A stretch of DNA of 64,000 nt from Chitinophagaceae bacterium BSSC1 (GCA_002256435.1 NKJC01000001.1:496001-560000); one strand, 5' to 3'; positions 9,783 to 19,049 are shown, counted from the stretch's first letter. A program made the numbers and translations. Notes: generated by a model from the letters alone, not told the origin.

Positions 9783-10138
9783 TATTGACCGGTTCCTAAT
9801 AAAACCAATGTACAGGCTTCCTGGGTTTCTATACCAAGGGAGCCTGCTTTTTTTTCCAGGTCTGGGTTTTCGGTTCCGGGATTGAAAATAATTCGCTGTG
9901 GTTTTAAAGAAAAGATATAGTCTTCCATCTGTTCTTGCAGATCCGGATTAATATACAGGGTGACTGTATCCACAGCAGTTATTGATGGCTTCCCCTCCAA
10001 AATTTCTGTATCGCCAATATGTCCAGATTTTCTTCCAACTGCCACCACAGGGTGTCCATATTTTTTTAATTTTTCTACGGCCAAAAAACTATATCGTTCT
10101 GGGTTTTCTGATGCACCAATCACTACTGTCTTTTTCAT
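9779..10138 (-). CDS. CoA-binding domain protein (YccU-like)
   Basis: This 119-aa protein is one CoA_binding_2 Rossmann-type domain. The start MKKTVVIGASENPERYS has the nucleotide-binding turn, and the C-terminal part has NPGTENPDLEKKA and EACTLVLL, matching YccU-like single-domain proteins. Members bind CoA; their physiological role is poorly defined. It is convergent with the flavoprotein gene, sharing 4 nt at the stop codons. Confidence 0.8.
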   Translation of the reverse strand: MKKTVVIGASENPERYSFLAVEKLKKYGHPVVAVGRKSGHIGDTEILEGKPSITAVDTVTLYINPDLQEQMEDYIFSLKPQRIIFNPGTENPDLEKKAGSLGIETQEACTLVLLGTGQY

Positions 10139-10267
10139 ATTTCAACATTTCTAGGATCACTTGGAGGAATAGTAAATAATCTTACAAATGAATTTACAAG
10201 ATATATTGAATAAATTTTTTTAACTTACGTATTAGTTTTAAAAACCATCACACAAACTAATACCATC

Positions 10268-10870
10268 ATGGCAAAAGCAAGTAAAAAAAAGGTAGCAAAA
10301 AAAGCAGCTCCTGCAAAGAAAGCGGCTCCTGCTAAAAAAGCGGCTCCCAAAAAAGCAGCCAAGAAAGCAGCACCTAAGAAAGCAGTAAAAAAAGCAGCTC
10401 CAGCTAAAAAAGCAGCCAAAAAAGTTGCTCCTAAAAAAGTAGCAAAAAAAGCAGCACCTAAAAAAGCGGCCAAAAAAGTTGCTCCTAAAAAAGCAGCAAA
10501 AAAAGTTGTGAAAAAAGCAGCACCTGCTAAAAAAACAGCAGTTAAAAAAGTTGTAAAAAAAGCAGCAGCAAAAAAAGCGGCACCGGCTAAAAAAGTAGCA
10601 AAAAAAGTTGCTCCTAAAAAAGCAGCTCCTGCCAAAAAAGTAGTTGTAGCAAAAAAAGTTGCTCCTAAAAAAGCAGCTCCTGCCAAAAAAGTAGTTGCTC
10701 CCAAACCCGCACCAGCACCAGCTAAGAAGGCTGCTCCTAAAAAGAAAAAAGCAGTTAAAAAAGTAGTTGCACCAGTTCCTGCTCCAGCACCTGTTGTTGT
10801 AGAATTGTTTGCTCCAGTAGTAGAACCAACTCCTACTCCTGAAGTAACACCAACTCCTGCTGCAGAATAA
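10268..10870 (+). CDS. Lys/Ala/Pro-rich histone H1-like protein
   Basis: This 200-aa protein is almost entirely Lys, Ala, Pro and Val, in repeats such as KKAAPAKKAAPKKAAKK over residues 5-165. It ends in a neutral-to-acidic Pro/Glu/Thr/Val tail. It resembles bacterial histone-H1-like proteins, which bind DNA non-specifically through their basic tails, so a nucleoid role is inferred. The coding sequence holds many A6-A7 runs from AAA-AAA Lys codons, which favours slippage and copy-number change. A strong terminator follows. An antisense frame across the same region is a composition artefact. Confidence 0.75.
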   Translation: MAKASKKKVAKKAAPAKKAAPAKKAAPKKAAKKAAPKKAVKKAAPAKKAAKKVAPKKVAKKAAPKKAAKKVAPKKAAKKVVKKAAPAKKTAVKKVVKKAAAKKAAPAKKVAKKVAPKKAAPAKKVVVAKKVAPKKAAPAKKVVAPKPAPAPAKKAAPKKKKAVKKVVAPVPAPAPVVVELFAPVVEPTPTPEVTPTPAAE

Positions 10871-10894
10871 TTTTTGCACTTATACAAATCATAT

Positions 10895-10939
10895 AACTCC
10901 TGCCATGTTTCTTCTTGATGCATTGCAGGAGTTTTTTTT
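10895..10939 (+). terminator. Terminator after the histone-like gene
   Basis: AACTCCTGC (10895-10903) pairs with GCAGGAGTT (10925-10933), followed directly by a run of T. It separates the histone-like gene from the metalloprotease gene. Confidence 0.8.
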
Positions 10940-10974
10940 ATTTGATAGTATTCACCTTCAAGACTCAATACAAC

Positions 10975-13386
10975 ATGAATAGAATTATCACTTGCTGTTT
11001 CTTATGCATCAGCTTTTTTGTTGCCACTGCACAATCCAGTTCTAAGATGGCAGAGAAAACAAAAAACATGAAAAAAATGGAGGGCTATTTTAATTTTTGG
11101 TGGGACGCCGCTTCAGGAAAAATCTGGCTAGAAGTAGACAAACTTGACCAAGAATTCCTCTATGTGAACACCATGCCCGCTGGGCTAGGATCCAATGACA
11201 TTGGACTAGACAGGGGCCAAATTGGAGATAGTAGGATAGTTTTTTTCAATAAAGTGGGAAAAAAATTATTTTTGGTTCAACCCAATTATGACTTTAGGGC
11301 TAACACTAGCAATACCAATGAACAAAGGGCGGTAAGGCAATCTTTTGCCCAATCCATCATTGGCAATTTTACCATTGAAGAAGAAGAAGCTGGTAAAGTA
11401 CTGGTAGATGCCACTGCTTTTCTAACTCGGGATGCTCATGGAGTAGCGGACAAGCTCAGAAGCATGAGACAGGGAACTTATAACTACTCAGAGTCTAGGA
11501 GTGCTATCTATCTAGAAGGCACTAAAAACTTTCCTTTGAATTCAGAATTTGAAGCAACGGTCAGTTTTACCGGAGGCAGTGACGCTGGGCGATTTGTTAG
11601 CAGTGTAACACCCTCTTCAGAAGCAATTACAGTTAGGCTACACCATAGTTTTGTGCAATTACCCAATAATCAATACCAACCCCGCAAATACGATATCAGA
11701 AGTGGCTATTTTGGCATCAGTTATTTTGACTATGCCAGCCCTTTTACCGAGCCTATTGAGAAAATGTTTATTAGCAGACATAGATTACAAAAGAAAAATC
11801 CTCAAGCTGCCATTAGTGAGCCCGTGAAGCCCATTATCTATTACTTAGACAATGGCACACCAGAACCCATCCGCTCAGCGCTGCTTGACGGGGCAAGGTG
11901 GTGGAACCAAGCATTTGAAGCTGCTGGATACAAAGATGCTTTTATTGTAAAAGTATTACCTGATTCTGCTGACCCCATGGATATTAGATATAATATCATC
12001 AATTGGGTACACCGTTCAACAAGGGGCTGGAGCTATGGTGCAACGGTTACAGATCCAAGAACTGGAGAAATCATCAAGGGTCAAGTGACTTTAGGTTCCT
12101 TAAGGGTAAGACAGGATTATCTGATTTTCACAGGTCTACTTTCACCTTATGAAACTGGAAAGCCAGTTCCTGAAACCATGAAAAATGCAGCCCTACAACG
12201 CTTGCGTCAATTGGCAGCACACGAAGTAGGACACACCCTTGGATTGCAACACAATTATGCATCTAGCTTTAATGATCGGGCGTCAGTGATGGATTACCCC
12301 CACCCCAATCTAAGTGTCAATGCCGCTGGACAAATTGATTTTTCACAGATATATACCAATGAAATTGGTCTTTGGGACAAACGCGCCATTCAATACGGCT
12401 ATACCGATTTTGCCCCAGGTACCAATGAAACTTTGGCATTAAATGGTATGCTGGAAGAAAACACCAAGAATGGTGTGTTGTTCATTGCCGATATGGATGC
12501 CAGAGCCGCAGGAGGGATGCACCCCTACGCGCATTTATGGGACAATGGCAAAGACGCAAGTGATGGATTAAAACAAGTATTGACTGTACGCAAAAAAGCC
12601 TTAGACGGCTTTTCAGAAAATGCTATTGCACCCAATACCCCCTTTGCCAAATTAGAAGACGTTTTGGTTCCTTTGTACAATGCCCACCAATACCAACTAG
12701 AAGCCAATTGCAAATTGATTGGTGGTATGAACTATAGTTATGCTGTAAGAGGTGATCAACAACAAAAACCAGAAATCCTCTCTAAAGCCATTCAGGAAAA
12801 AGCTTTGAATGCAGCATTGGATTGTTTGTCTCCAGAGACGCTGACCATTTCTGACAGAATTATCCAATTGATTCCCCCTAGACCGCCTATGTACTATGGC
12901 ATTGGAGAATTATTCCAGAAAAGAACAGGCATGAGTTTTGATCCTTTGGCAGCAGCCGAAGCATTAACGCATTTTGAACTTGGCTTTTTATTCAACACAG
13001 ATAGAGCCAATAGACTGGTTCAATTCAAGGCTCAGGCTGGAACTCCAGGATGGGATGATGTATTGGATGCTATTATACAAAAGACTTGGAAAGCCCCACT
13101 GGAAAAGGGTTTGAAACAACAAGTACAATTACAGACCCAGCAATTGGTTCTGAGCTGGTTGTTAAACCTCAGTCAAAACGAGCAAGCTGGGTTTCAAGTA
13201 AAAGCCATTTGCTATAGCAGATTGCAAGCTTTAAAATCTTATGCAACTGCACAAGAAAAAACAAACCCTTCTCTTGCTGCGCATTATGCTTACACCGTTG
13301 AACGCATTAATAAGCCAAAGGATATGGTGGTGCCTGCGCCAAAAGCTATTGCGCCAGGTGCGCCAATTGGATGTGACATTGAGTGA
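10975..13386 (+). CDS. Secreted zinc-dependent metalloprotease (metzincin type, DUF5117/DUF4953-like)
   Basis: This 803-aa protein starts at ATG 10975, where a signal peptide (MNRIITCCFLCISFFVATAQ) begins. An upstream in-frame ATG at 10915 lies inside the preceding terminator and is less likely. The zinc site HEVGHTLGLQH gives ligands His416, His420 and His426 and catalytic Glu417, and a Met-turn (SVMDYPHP) follows. The N-terminal half matches the DUF5118/5117 region typical of large Bacteroidota zinc proteases. It has no T9SS-type tail, so a periplasmic or outer-membrane location is likely. Its stop codon lies within the first heptamer of repeat copy B. Confidence 0.85.
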   Translation: MNRIITCCFLCISFFVATAQSSSKMAEKTKNMKKMEGYFNFWWDAASGKIWLEVDKLDQEFLYVNTMPAGLGSNDIGLDRGQIGDSRIVFFNKVGKKLFLVQPNYDFRANTSNTNEQRAVRQSFAQSIIGNFTIEEEEAGKVLVDATAFLTRDAHGVADKLRSMRQGTYNYSESRSAIYLEGTKNFPLNSEFEATVSFTGGSDAGRFVSSVTPSSEAITVRLHHSFVQLPNNQYQPRKYDIRSGYFGISYFDYASPFTEPIEKMFISRHRLQKKNPQAAISEPVKPIIYYLDNGTPEPIRSALLDGARWWNQAFEAAGYKDAFIVKVLPDSADPMDIRYNIINWVHRSTRGWSYGATVTDPRTGEIIKGQVTLGSLRVRQDYLIFTGLLSPYETGKPVPETMKNAALQRLRQLAAHEVGHTLGLQHNYASSFNDRASVMDYPHPNLSVNAAGQIDFSQIYTNEIGLWDKRAIQYGYTDFAPGTNETLALNGMLEENTKNGVLFIADMDARAAGGMHPYAHLWDNGKDASDGLKQVLTVRKKALDGFSENAIAPNTPFAKLEDVLVPLYNAHQYQLEANCKLIGGMNYSYAVRGDQQQKPEILSKAIQEKALNAALDCLSPETLTISDRIIQLIPPRPPMYYGIGELFQKRTGMSFDPLAAAEALTHFELGFLFNTDRANRLVQFKAQAGTPGWDDVLDAIIQKTWKAPLEKGLKQQVQLQTQQLVLSWLLNLSQNEQAGFQVKAICYSRLQALKSYATAQEKTNPSLAAHYAYTVERINKPKDMVVPAPKAIAPGAPIGCDIE

Positions 13387-13556
13387 AGAGTGAAGAGTGA
13401 AGAGTGATTTTATTAAATTAAATAGAGAAACCCAAGGCATGCCTTGGGTTTCTCTTTATGAAGATATTTGTCATTTACTAGAACTTAGGCGCAGCCTAAG
13501 TAACTCGCATATGGAGATCAACGTCCATTCTTCACTCTTCACTCTTCGTTTTTCAC
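13381..13556. repeat. Modular heptamer-flanked intergenic element, copy B (inverted relative to copy A)
   Basis: The left end is a GTGAAGA array (13381-13408) that includes the metalloprotease stop codon. A perfect hairpin follows at 13424-13455. Then comes AAGATATTTGTCATTTACTA, the ACTTAGGC-GCA-GCCTAAGT hairpin (13483-13501), the conserved linker AACTCGCATATGGAGATC, and an array of TTCACTC heptamers (about 13528-13556). Read on the minus strand the module order is that of copy A, including the stretch TTCTAGTAAATGACAAAT next to the palindrome. It fills the gap between two convergent genes. Confidence 0.8.
13424..13455. terminator. Long perfect hairpin, probable bidirectional terminator
   Basis: AGAGAAACCCAAGGC pairs with GCCTTGGGTTTCTCT around a central AT, giving a 15-bp perfect stem. 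It lies between convergent stop codons (13386 and 13615) with A/T-rich flanks on both sides. It occupies the terminator slot of repeat copy B. Confidence 0.7.
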
Positions 13557-13614
13557 TAAATCTTCTCCGTTTGCTAAACCATTCTCAAATAGCAAAAAGC
13601 TTTTCAGTGAAGAA

Positions 13615-15273
13615 TTAAACTAACATTCGAAGAGGCTCTTCCAGCAAGCTTTTCAGCGTTTGCAAGAAAGCAGAACCGGTTGCGCCATCAACCACTCTGT
13701 GGTCACAGCTAAGGGTTACTTTCATCACATTGCCTGGAACTACTTGACCATTTTTCACTACTGGTACTTGTGCAATTCCGCCTACTGCTAAGATGCAGGA
13801 ATCTGGCGGATTGATGATGGCAGTGAATTGATCAATCCCAAACATACCCAAGTTAGAAATGGTGAAAGTGCTTCCTTCCCAATCAGCAGGTTGTAATTTT
13901 TTATCTTTTGCTTTCTGTGCAAAGTCTTTTACTTCTGCCCCAATTTGGCTCAAAGATTTACCATCAGCAAAACGTACTACTGGAACCAAAAGTCCATCTT
14001 CTACTGCAACAGCTACGCCAATATTTACGTGGTGGTTATAACGAATAGCATCGCCCAACCAACTGCTATTAACTTTTGGATGTTGTTTTAGTGAAAGTGC
14101 TGTTGCTTTCAACACCATATCATTGAAACTAATCTTGGTCTTTGCAACTTCATTGATTTTGCCACGGGCTGCAACAGCTGCGTCCATATCAATGCTCATA
14201 GTTAAATAGAAATGCGGTGCTGTAAACAAGCTTTCGCCTAATCTACGTGCAATCACTTTACGCATTTGAGAAACGGGAACGTCTTCAAAACTAACCACAC
14301 CGGCAGGAGCAGCAGCAACTGGTGCAGCTGCACTTGCAGTAGCAACTGGAGCTGAAGCAGCAGGGGCTGCGGCAGGAATATATGTATCAATATCAGATTT
14401 GGTAATCCTTCCGTTATCGCCAGTGCCTTTTACAAATTTTAAATCAATGCCTTTTTCAGAAGCTATTTTTTTAGCCAATGGCGATGCAAAAATTCTACCC
14501 TCGTTTACAACTGCTGGTGCAGCAGCAACAGGTGCAGGACTTGCAGCAGGCGCAGCTACTGAGGCAGCTGGAGCGGCGGGGGCTGGAGCAGCAGTTGCTG
14601 CAGGAGCAGATCCACCAGATTTTGCAGCGGCTACAATAGAAGCTATATCCATTCCTTCTTTGCCAATGATGCAAAGCAGGTCATTCACCAAAATCTTTTC
14701 GCCAGCTTTAGCACCTTGGTACAACAAAATACCATCCTTGTAACTTTCCAATTCCATGGTGGCTTTGTCGGTCTCAATATCGGCCAACACTTCTCCTTTC
14801 TTCACGGTATCTCCTACTTGCTTTTGCCAGCCAGCAATTACACCTTCTGTCATGGTATCGCTCAATCTTGGCATTAATACCACTTCTTCCATATTGGTTA
14901 AATCAAGTGCAGCGGCAGGAGCTGCAGTTGGGGCTGGGGCAGCAGCGGGTGCAGGTGCAGCTTCTACAGCGGGTGCTGCAGCAGGAGCGGCGGCTCCACC
15001 ACTATGTTGTGCAACCAAGGCAGAAACGTCTTCACCAGCTTGTCCTAAAATGGCCAATAAGTCATTGACTTGAAGTTTACCACCCTTGGCAGTTCCTATA
15101 TGCAACAGAACGCCTTCTTGGTAGCTTTCCAGCTCCATAGTGGCTTTGTCTGTTTCTATTTCAGCTAATAAATCGCCTTTTTTTACTGTATCACCCACCT
15201 GTTTGTGCCAGGCGGCAATGACGCCCTCCGTCATGGTATCACTTAACCTGGGCATTAATATCGCTTCAGCCAT
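13615..15273 (-). CDS. pdhC: Dihydrolipoamide acetyltransferase (E2) of the pyruvate dehydrogenase complex
   Basis: This 552-aa protein has two N-terminal lipoyl domains (about residues 1-76 and 130-205), each with the lipoylated Lys in ETDKATMELES. They are joined by Ala/Pro-rich mobile linkers. A peripheral subunit-binding domain lies near residues 265-300 (SPLAKKIASEKGIDL). The catalytic acetyltransferase domain ends with SCDHRVVDGA, giving His525 and Asp529. It transfers the acetyl group from E1 to CoA in the cytoplasm. No E1 or E3 gene adjoins it here; a fused E1 gene lies at 51.6-53.6 kb. It is preceded by icd on the same strand with a 70-nt gap. A branched-chain E2 is the alternative. 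Confidence 0.88.
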   Translation of the reverse strand: MAEAILMPRLSDTMTEGVIAAWHKQVGDTVKKGDLLAEIETDKATMELESYQEGVLLHIGTAKGGKLQVNDLLAILGQAGEDVSALVAQHSGGAAAPAAAPAVEAAPAPAAAPAPTAAPAAALDLTNMEEVVLMPRLSDTMTEGVIAGWQKQVGDTVKKGEVLADIETDKATMELESYKDGILLYQGAKAGEKILVNDLLCIIGKEGMDIASIVAAAKSGGSAPAATAAPAPAAPAASVAAPAASPAPVAAAPAVVNEGRIFASPLAKKIASEKGIDLKFVKGTGDNGRITKSDIDTYIPAAAPAASAPVATASAAAPVAAAPAGVVSFEDVPVSQMRKVIARRLGESLFTAPHFYLTMSIDMDAAVAARGKINEVAKTKISFNDMVLKATALSLKQHPKVNSSWLGDAIRYNHHVNIGVAVAVEDGLLVPVVRFADGKSLSQIGAEVKDFAQKAKDKKLQPADWEGSTFTISNLGMFGIDQFTAIINPPDSCILAVGGIAQVPVVKNGQVVPGNVMKVTLSCDHRVVDGATGSAFLQTLKSLLEEPLRMLV

Positions 15274-15343
15274 AATTCGATTGCTCTTTTAAATGAGCCG
15301 TGAAATTACGTTAAAAATGAGAATGATGCTAAAAAAACGCCCC

Positions 15344-16798
15344 TTACTGTCCTTGAGCCAGACTATAGGCCTTTTTACCATCCCACATGTTTAACAATTC
15401 AGTAGAACAGATCTTGTAATCTTGCATCAACCTTTTGTATAATTCAAGAATTTCTACTTGGGTTACGGGCATGTCTCCAATACTTTCAAAGCGGCAACGG
15501 TACTGATTTACCAGGTTGGTAAAAACAGACCCTTTAGGCCATACTTGGGTACCCCTATTGGTGATGGTCACCAATTTGAATACGTCTAGGGTATGTTTCA
15601 TTACTTTTTCGGCAATGATGCTTGGTTGTTCGTTGCTTTCAATAAACATGTCTACACCAACAATTTCTTCCTGCCCCATCTCAATGCTTTCTAACATAGG
15701 ATTTTTCTCTAATTTAAAGTGTGTAGGTGTTACGTAATGGTTGGCAATAGCGGGTTTGGGGTTATTGGCTGGTAATTTGCCAAAATTGCCAATGATGGCG
15801 GCGGCAAATTCAGTTGTACTCAAAGAAGGAGTTGACCTGTCTCCAAAATCGCCAGTATGAACACCGCTCTCTAAAGTATACAAAAGCGCGTTTTCAATCA
15901 TAGCCGATGTTTCCATTAATCCCAAGTGACGCAACATGCCAAATCCACTGAGTAACAAGGCTGTTGGGTTAGCAATATTTTTTCCAGCTATATCTGGTGC
16001 TGTACCATGTACGGCTTCAAAAATAGAAATATGGTCTCCAATATTGGCAGATGGTGCAAAGCCAAGTCCACCAACCAATCCAGCACAAAGATCACTAACA
16101 ATATCGCCCTGCAAATTGGTCAATACCACAACGTCAAACAAATCTGGTCTTGACACCAATTTCATGCAGAGATCATCTACAATTACATCATCTGCTTTTA
16201 ATTCTGGATAATCTTTGGCTACTTCATAAAACACTTCTAAGAACAGGCCATCAGTGATTTTCATGATATTGGACTTGTGTCCGCAAGTAATGCGATGCGC
16301 GCCTTTTTTCTTGGCCATTTCAAATGCATACTTGATTACTTGTAAGGATCCTGGACGGGTAATAAACCTTCTTCCAAGGGCCACATCATGGGTAAGCATG
16401 TGCTCAATGCCGCCATAAGTATCTTCAATATTTTCACGAACTATGGTAATATCAATAGGAATTCCGGCCTTACTAAAAACTGTATCAACTCCGTGAAGGG
16501 TTTGAAAAGTACGTTTATTGGCGTAGGTATTCCAAGTTTTGCGCGCAGTTACGTTCACGCTTTTAACTCCTTTGCCCTTGGGAGTTTCCATAGGACCTTT
16601 GAACAAAATACCTAATGACTCAATGGTTTCCTGTGCTTCAGGTGTCATTCCATTGCTGTAGCCTTTATCAAAGACCCATTTGCCCATATCAACCACTTCA
16701 TATTGAAGGGGCACTTTGGCTGCTTCAAAAATGCCCAACACAGCATCCATGATTTCAGGTCCTATTCCATCGCCTTTGGCTACAGCTATTTTTGTCAT
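15344..16798 (-). CDS. icd: Isocitrate dehydrogenase (NADP-type, long form)
   Basis: This 484-aa protein starts with the isopropylmalate/isocitrate dehydrogenase fold signature (AVAKGDGIGPEIMDAVLG). It contains the substrate-loop residues around IVRENIEDTYGGIEH and the nucleotide and metal region NLQGDIVSDLCAGLVGGLG. The length and the C-terminal extension beyond about residue 340 match the long Thermus-type isocitrate dehydrogenase. It oxidises isocitrate to 2-oxoglutarate in the TCA cycle. A consensus -7 box lies 20 nt upstream. It precedes the E2 gene on the same strand and may be co-transcribed with it. NADP preference is inferred from the family. Confidence 0.88.
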   Translation of the reverse strand: MTKIAVAKGDGIGPEIMDAVLGIFEAAKVPLQYEVVDMGKWVFDKGYSNGMTPEAQETIESLGILFKGPMETPKGKGVKSVNVTARKTWNTYANKRTFQTLHGVDTVFSKAGIPIDITIVRENIEDTYGGIEHMLTHDVALGRRFITRPGSLQVIKYAFEMAKKKGAHRITCGHKSNIMKITDGLFLEVFYEVAKDYPELKADDVIVDDLCMKLVSRPDLFDVVVLTNLQGDIVSDLCAGLVGGLGFAPSANIGDHISIFEAVHGTAPDIAGKNIANPTALLLSGFGMLRHLGLMETSAMIENALLYTLESGVHTGDFGDRSTPSLSTTEFAAAIIGNFGKLPANNPKPAIANHYVTPTHFKLEKNPMLESIEMGQEEIVGVDMFIESNEQPSIIAEKVMKHTLDVFKLVTITNRGTQVWPKGSVFTNLVNQYRCRFESIGDMPVTQVEILELYKRLMQDYKICSTELLNMWDGKKAYSLAQGQ

Positions 16799-16817
16799 AA
16801 GTCTTTGTTTTATGGCG

Positions 16818-16825
16818 CAAAATTA
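16818..16825 (-). promoter_or_regulatory. Putative icd promoter, Bacteroidota -7 box
   Basis: The minus strand reads TAATTTTG, an exact TAnnTTTG match, with its last base 19 nt before the icd ATG. This implies a short leader of about 12 nt. The -33 element is poorly conserved. Confidence 0.45.
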
Positions 16826-16980
16826 ACACTTGGTAGCATAGAAAAATCGTTAATCTGTTAATAAAATAATGTTAACTGGGTTTAACATCTTAAACGCTCA
16901 AAAACAGGCTAGATACCATTCCTGCATTTTTACAAACTTATTTGAACCAATTTCATACATTTACTAAAAGCGGCTAACCC

Positions 16981-17367
16981 ATGATATCTAAGATTTCCGA
17001 AGGCGTTGAAATCAGCGTAGAGATCTTCTACCAATCCGATTACAGCAATCCGCTGAATCAGGAATTCATGTTTGCTTACCGCATTACTTTAGAGAACCAC
17101 AATAACTTTACGGTAAAACTACTCAGAAGACATTGGTTCATCTTTGATAGTAATGGAGAACACCGTGAAGTAGAGGGAGAAGGTGTGATTGGCATTCAAC
17201 CCATTCTTAAACCGGGCGAAACTTATCAGTATGTGAGTGGTTGTAATTTGAAAACAGAAATGGGAAGGATGCATGGCACATACCTCATGGAAAACCAACA
17301 CAACAAAGAAACCTTTAAGGTGAATATCCCTTCTTTTGACATGATTGTTCCATTCAAGAACAATTAA
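16981..17367 (+). CDS. apaG: ApaG family protein
   Basis: This 128-aa single-domain protein matches the ApaG (DUF525) beta-sandwich: FAYRITLENHN, VKLLRRHWFIFDSNG, the VEGEGVIGIQPILKPGE stretch, then Y.YVSGCNL and GTYLMEN. It has the usual family length. ApaG proteins have been linked to Co/Mg efflux phenotypes and Ap4A metabolism, but the biochemical role is not settled. It is divergent from icd; its stop overlaps the convergent 561-aa gene by 4 nt (TTAA). Confidence 0.88.
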   Translation: MISKISEGVEISVEIFYQSDYSNPLNQEFMFAYRITLENHNNFTVKLLRRHWFIFDSNGEHREVEGEGVIGIQPILKPGETYQYVSGCNLKTEMGRMHGTYLMENQHNKETFKVNIPSFDMIVPFKNN

Positions 17368-19049
17368 TTTTTTTCTGAAGCTGCAGTTAATATCATCACA
17401 CCAATCAAGTCTGTTTGTTCCTTGGTATAAATACCCAAATAACTATTGGTAGAAACTTTCTGAAACTGGTGAAATCTGATACCTTCTAATTTAGGATCCT
17501 TGGTAAGTGGAATTAAAAAAGGTTTTTCTTGTTCATACCCTATGAGCACAGGAAATGGCGTGTCTTCTCTGCTAGCGCCATAAGCCACTAAATAAAACTG
17601 CCCTGCCAATTGAACGGGCAAATGCATATTATAGATTTCATTATAAAATTCATCTAACCCTTTTTGCTGATATCCTATCCATTCTCCTTGACTACTTAAA
17701 TTAAAGGAATAATACCTGGGAGACCTTGATGAGATAGCCCTAAACTTTACTGGACTTGTTGGTCTGAATTCTTTAAAATTATTATTGGAATTGAGCATGG
17801 AAGACGCATCAAAACTGGGAATATTATTAGAACTAGCCTGCCTGGAATTTCTATTGCTCCTACCTGTTCCTGAATTGGCGGGAGTCACAATTTGATTTTG
17901 GGATAATACATTCAATCTTCTAAGGTCTTCTACATTGGTGGCCGTAGCTTCTCCAAATCGCAATCTTGCCAAACTTCTTTGATAATTTCCAGTAGTATCT
18001 ATATAGCCATAATTGAAAGCAGGCAATTCCGCTACCAATCTAATTTTTCCATCTTCTTTTAATAAAAAACTTGGCTTAAGACCATTGAGCATTCTATAGG
18101 GCTTTCTAGGGCTTTGTTTTTCCAAATGCTGTAAAGCCATTTGTTGAAAAGCATATAATTTATAGTCCAATCCATTGCCCCTGGTAATTGGCATGCTAAT
18201 ATGCATGACCCCTTCTGTATTTTTTAAATGCCCCTCTAAAAACAAACCACCTAGTTGAATTTGTTTTTTATCAGAATTTTCTAATGGCAATAATCCCAGA
18301 ATTTTCTTTTTCTGAAATGCAAAGGATTCCGTAATCATTTCATCACTATCAAAAGGAACAGTATGAATACTCAAACTACTTGACAGTCTATAATTCATGG
18401 GTTTATCATAGACCAACAAATGAATATTTCCATAAGAATCAAGCAGTAGATTACTTACAGTGTCTAAGTCTTGTTTAAAGGAAAAGGTATAGGCTATTTC
18501 TTTTTTTAGGTCTAGGTTTCTATTGGTTAAATGGCCAAATAAAAAAGCGGAGTCTTGATTGTATACCCATACATGATAAAAAAGAAAAAAGTTTTGTTGC
18601 TCATTGGATACTAAATCATACCTACTTCTCCTTAGATCTGGCAAAGGAAAGCCAGAGCGTTTAATGGGCTTCAGATTCAATGCCTGATCCATTTCTAGCA
18701 GGTTCATGTGCATGGAATCATTGAATCTAAAATAAAATAGAAATTGGAGACTCGTATCAGTCTTGGTAAGGTGGTACCTAGAACGCAAGAATTCAGTGGG
18801 CATCCTTTTCTTTTCTAACAATTGCATGTCTTTACTAAAACTGCAAAGACTTACCATATTGGTGGGGCCAATTTCTAGAAACAATAATCTGTTATCAAAA
18901 GCGGTAATAAAAGAAGGATTGCTGATCACTGAATCAGGCAAGCTATAAAAATTGGCAGAGGGCAACTGCGCCTTAGCTGACAAAAAGCTTATGACTGCTA
19001 AAAACAGTAGGGTTTGGATCTTGTATGTCAATTTCTCTAACAAGGGCAT
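17364..19049 (-). CDS. Secreted protein of unknown function downstream of gldB
   Basis: This is a 561-aa protein from ATG 19049, where a signal peptide (MPLLEKLTYKIQTLLF, ending at AKAQ) begins. An in-frame ATG at 19124 would overlap gldB by 29 nt and give a poor signal peptide, so it is less likely. The mature sequence alternates short beta-like strands and loops without catalytic motifs, and contains a Ser/Asn-rich linker about two thirds of the way along. A beta-propeller-like or repeat fold is possible. It follows gldB by 46 nt on the same strand, so co-expression with a gliding gene is likely. No function is assigned. Confidence 0.6.
   Translation of the reverse strand: MPLLEKLTYKIQTLLFLAVISFLSAKAQLPSANFYSLPDSVISNPSFITAFDNRLLFLEIGPTNMVSLCSFSKDMQLLEKKRMPTEFLRSRYHLTKTDTSLQFLFYFRFNDSMHMNLLEMDQALNLKPIKRSGFPLPDLRRSRYDLVSNEQQNFFLFYHVWVYNQDSAFLFGHLTNRNLDLKKEIAYTFSFKQDLDTVSNLLLDSYGNIHLLVYDKPMNYRLSSSLSIHTVPFDSDEMITESFAFQKKKILGLLPLENSDKKQIQLGGLFLEGHLKNTEGVMHISMPITRGNGLDYKLYAFQQMALQHLEKQSPRKPYRMLNGLKPSFLLKEDGKIRLVAELPAFNYGYIDTTGNYQRSLARLRFGEATATNVEDLRRLNVLSQNQIVTPANSGTGRSNRNSRQASSNNIPSFDASSMLNSNNNFKEFRPTSPVKFRAISSRSPRYYSFNLSSQGEWIGYQQKGLDEFYNEIYNMHLPVQLAGQFYLVAYGASREDTPFPVLIGYEQEKPFLIPLTKDPKLEGIRFHQFQKVSTNSYLGIYTKEQTDLIGVMILTAASEKN

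Noticed and set aside
10225..10968. Long minus-strand open frames across the histone-like gene
   Set aside because: They exist only because Lys/Ala codons give Phe/Ala or Cys/Phe-rich antisense translations. The plus-strand frame has the start context and terminator.
14399..15073. Plus-strand Ala-rich open frames over the E2 gene
   Set aside because: They are antisense to the Ala/Pro linkers of the lipoyl domains and have no family features.
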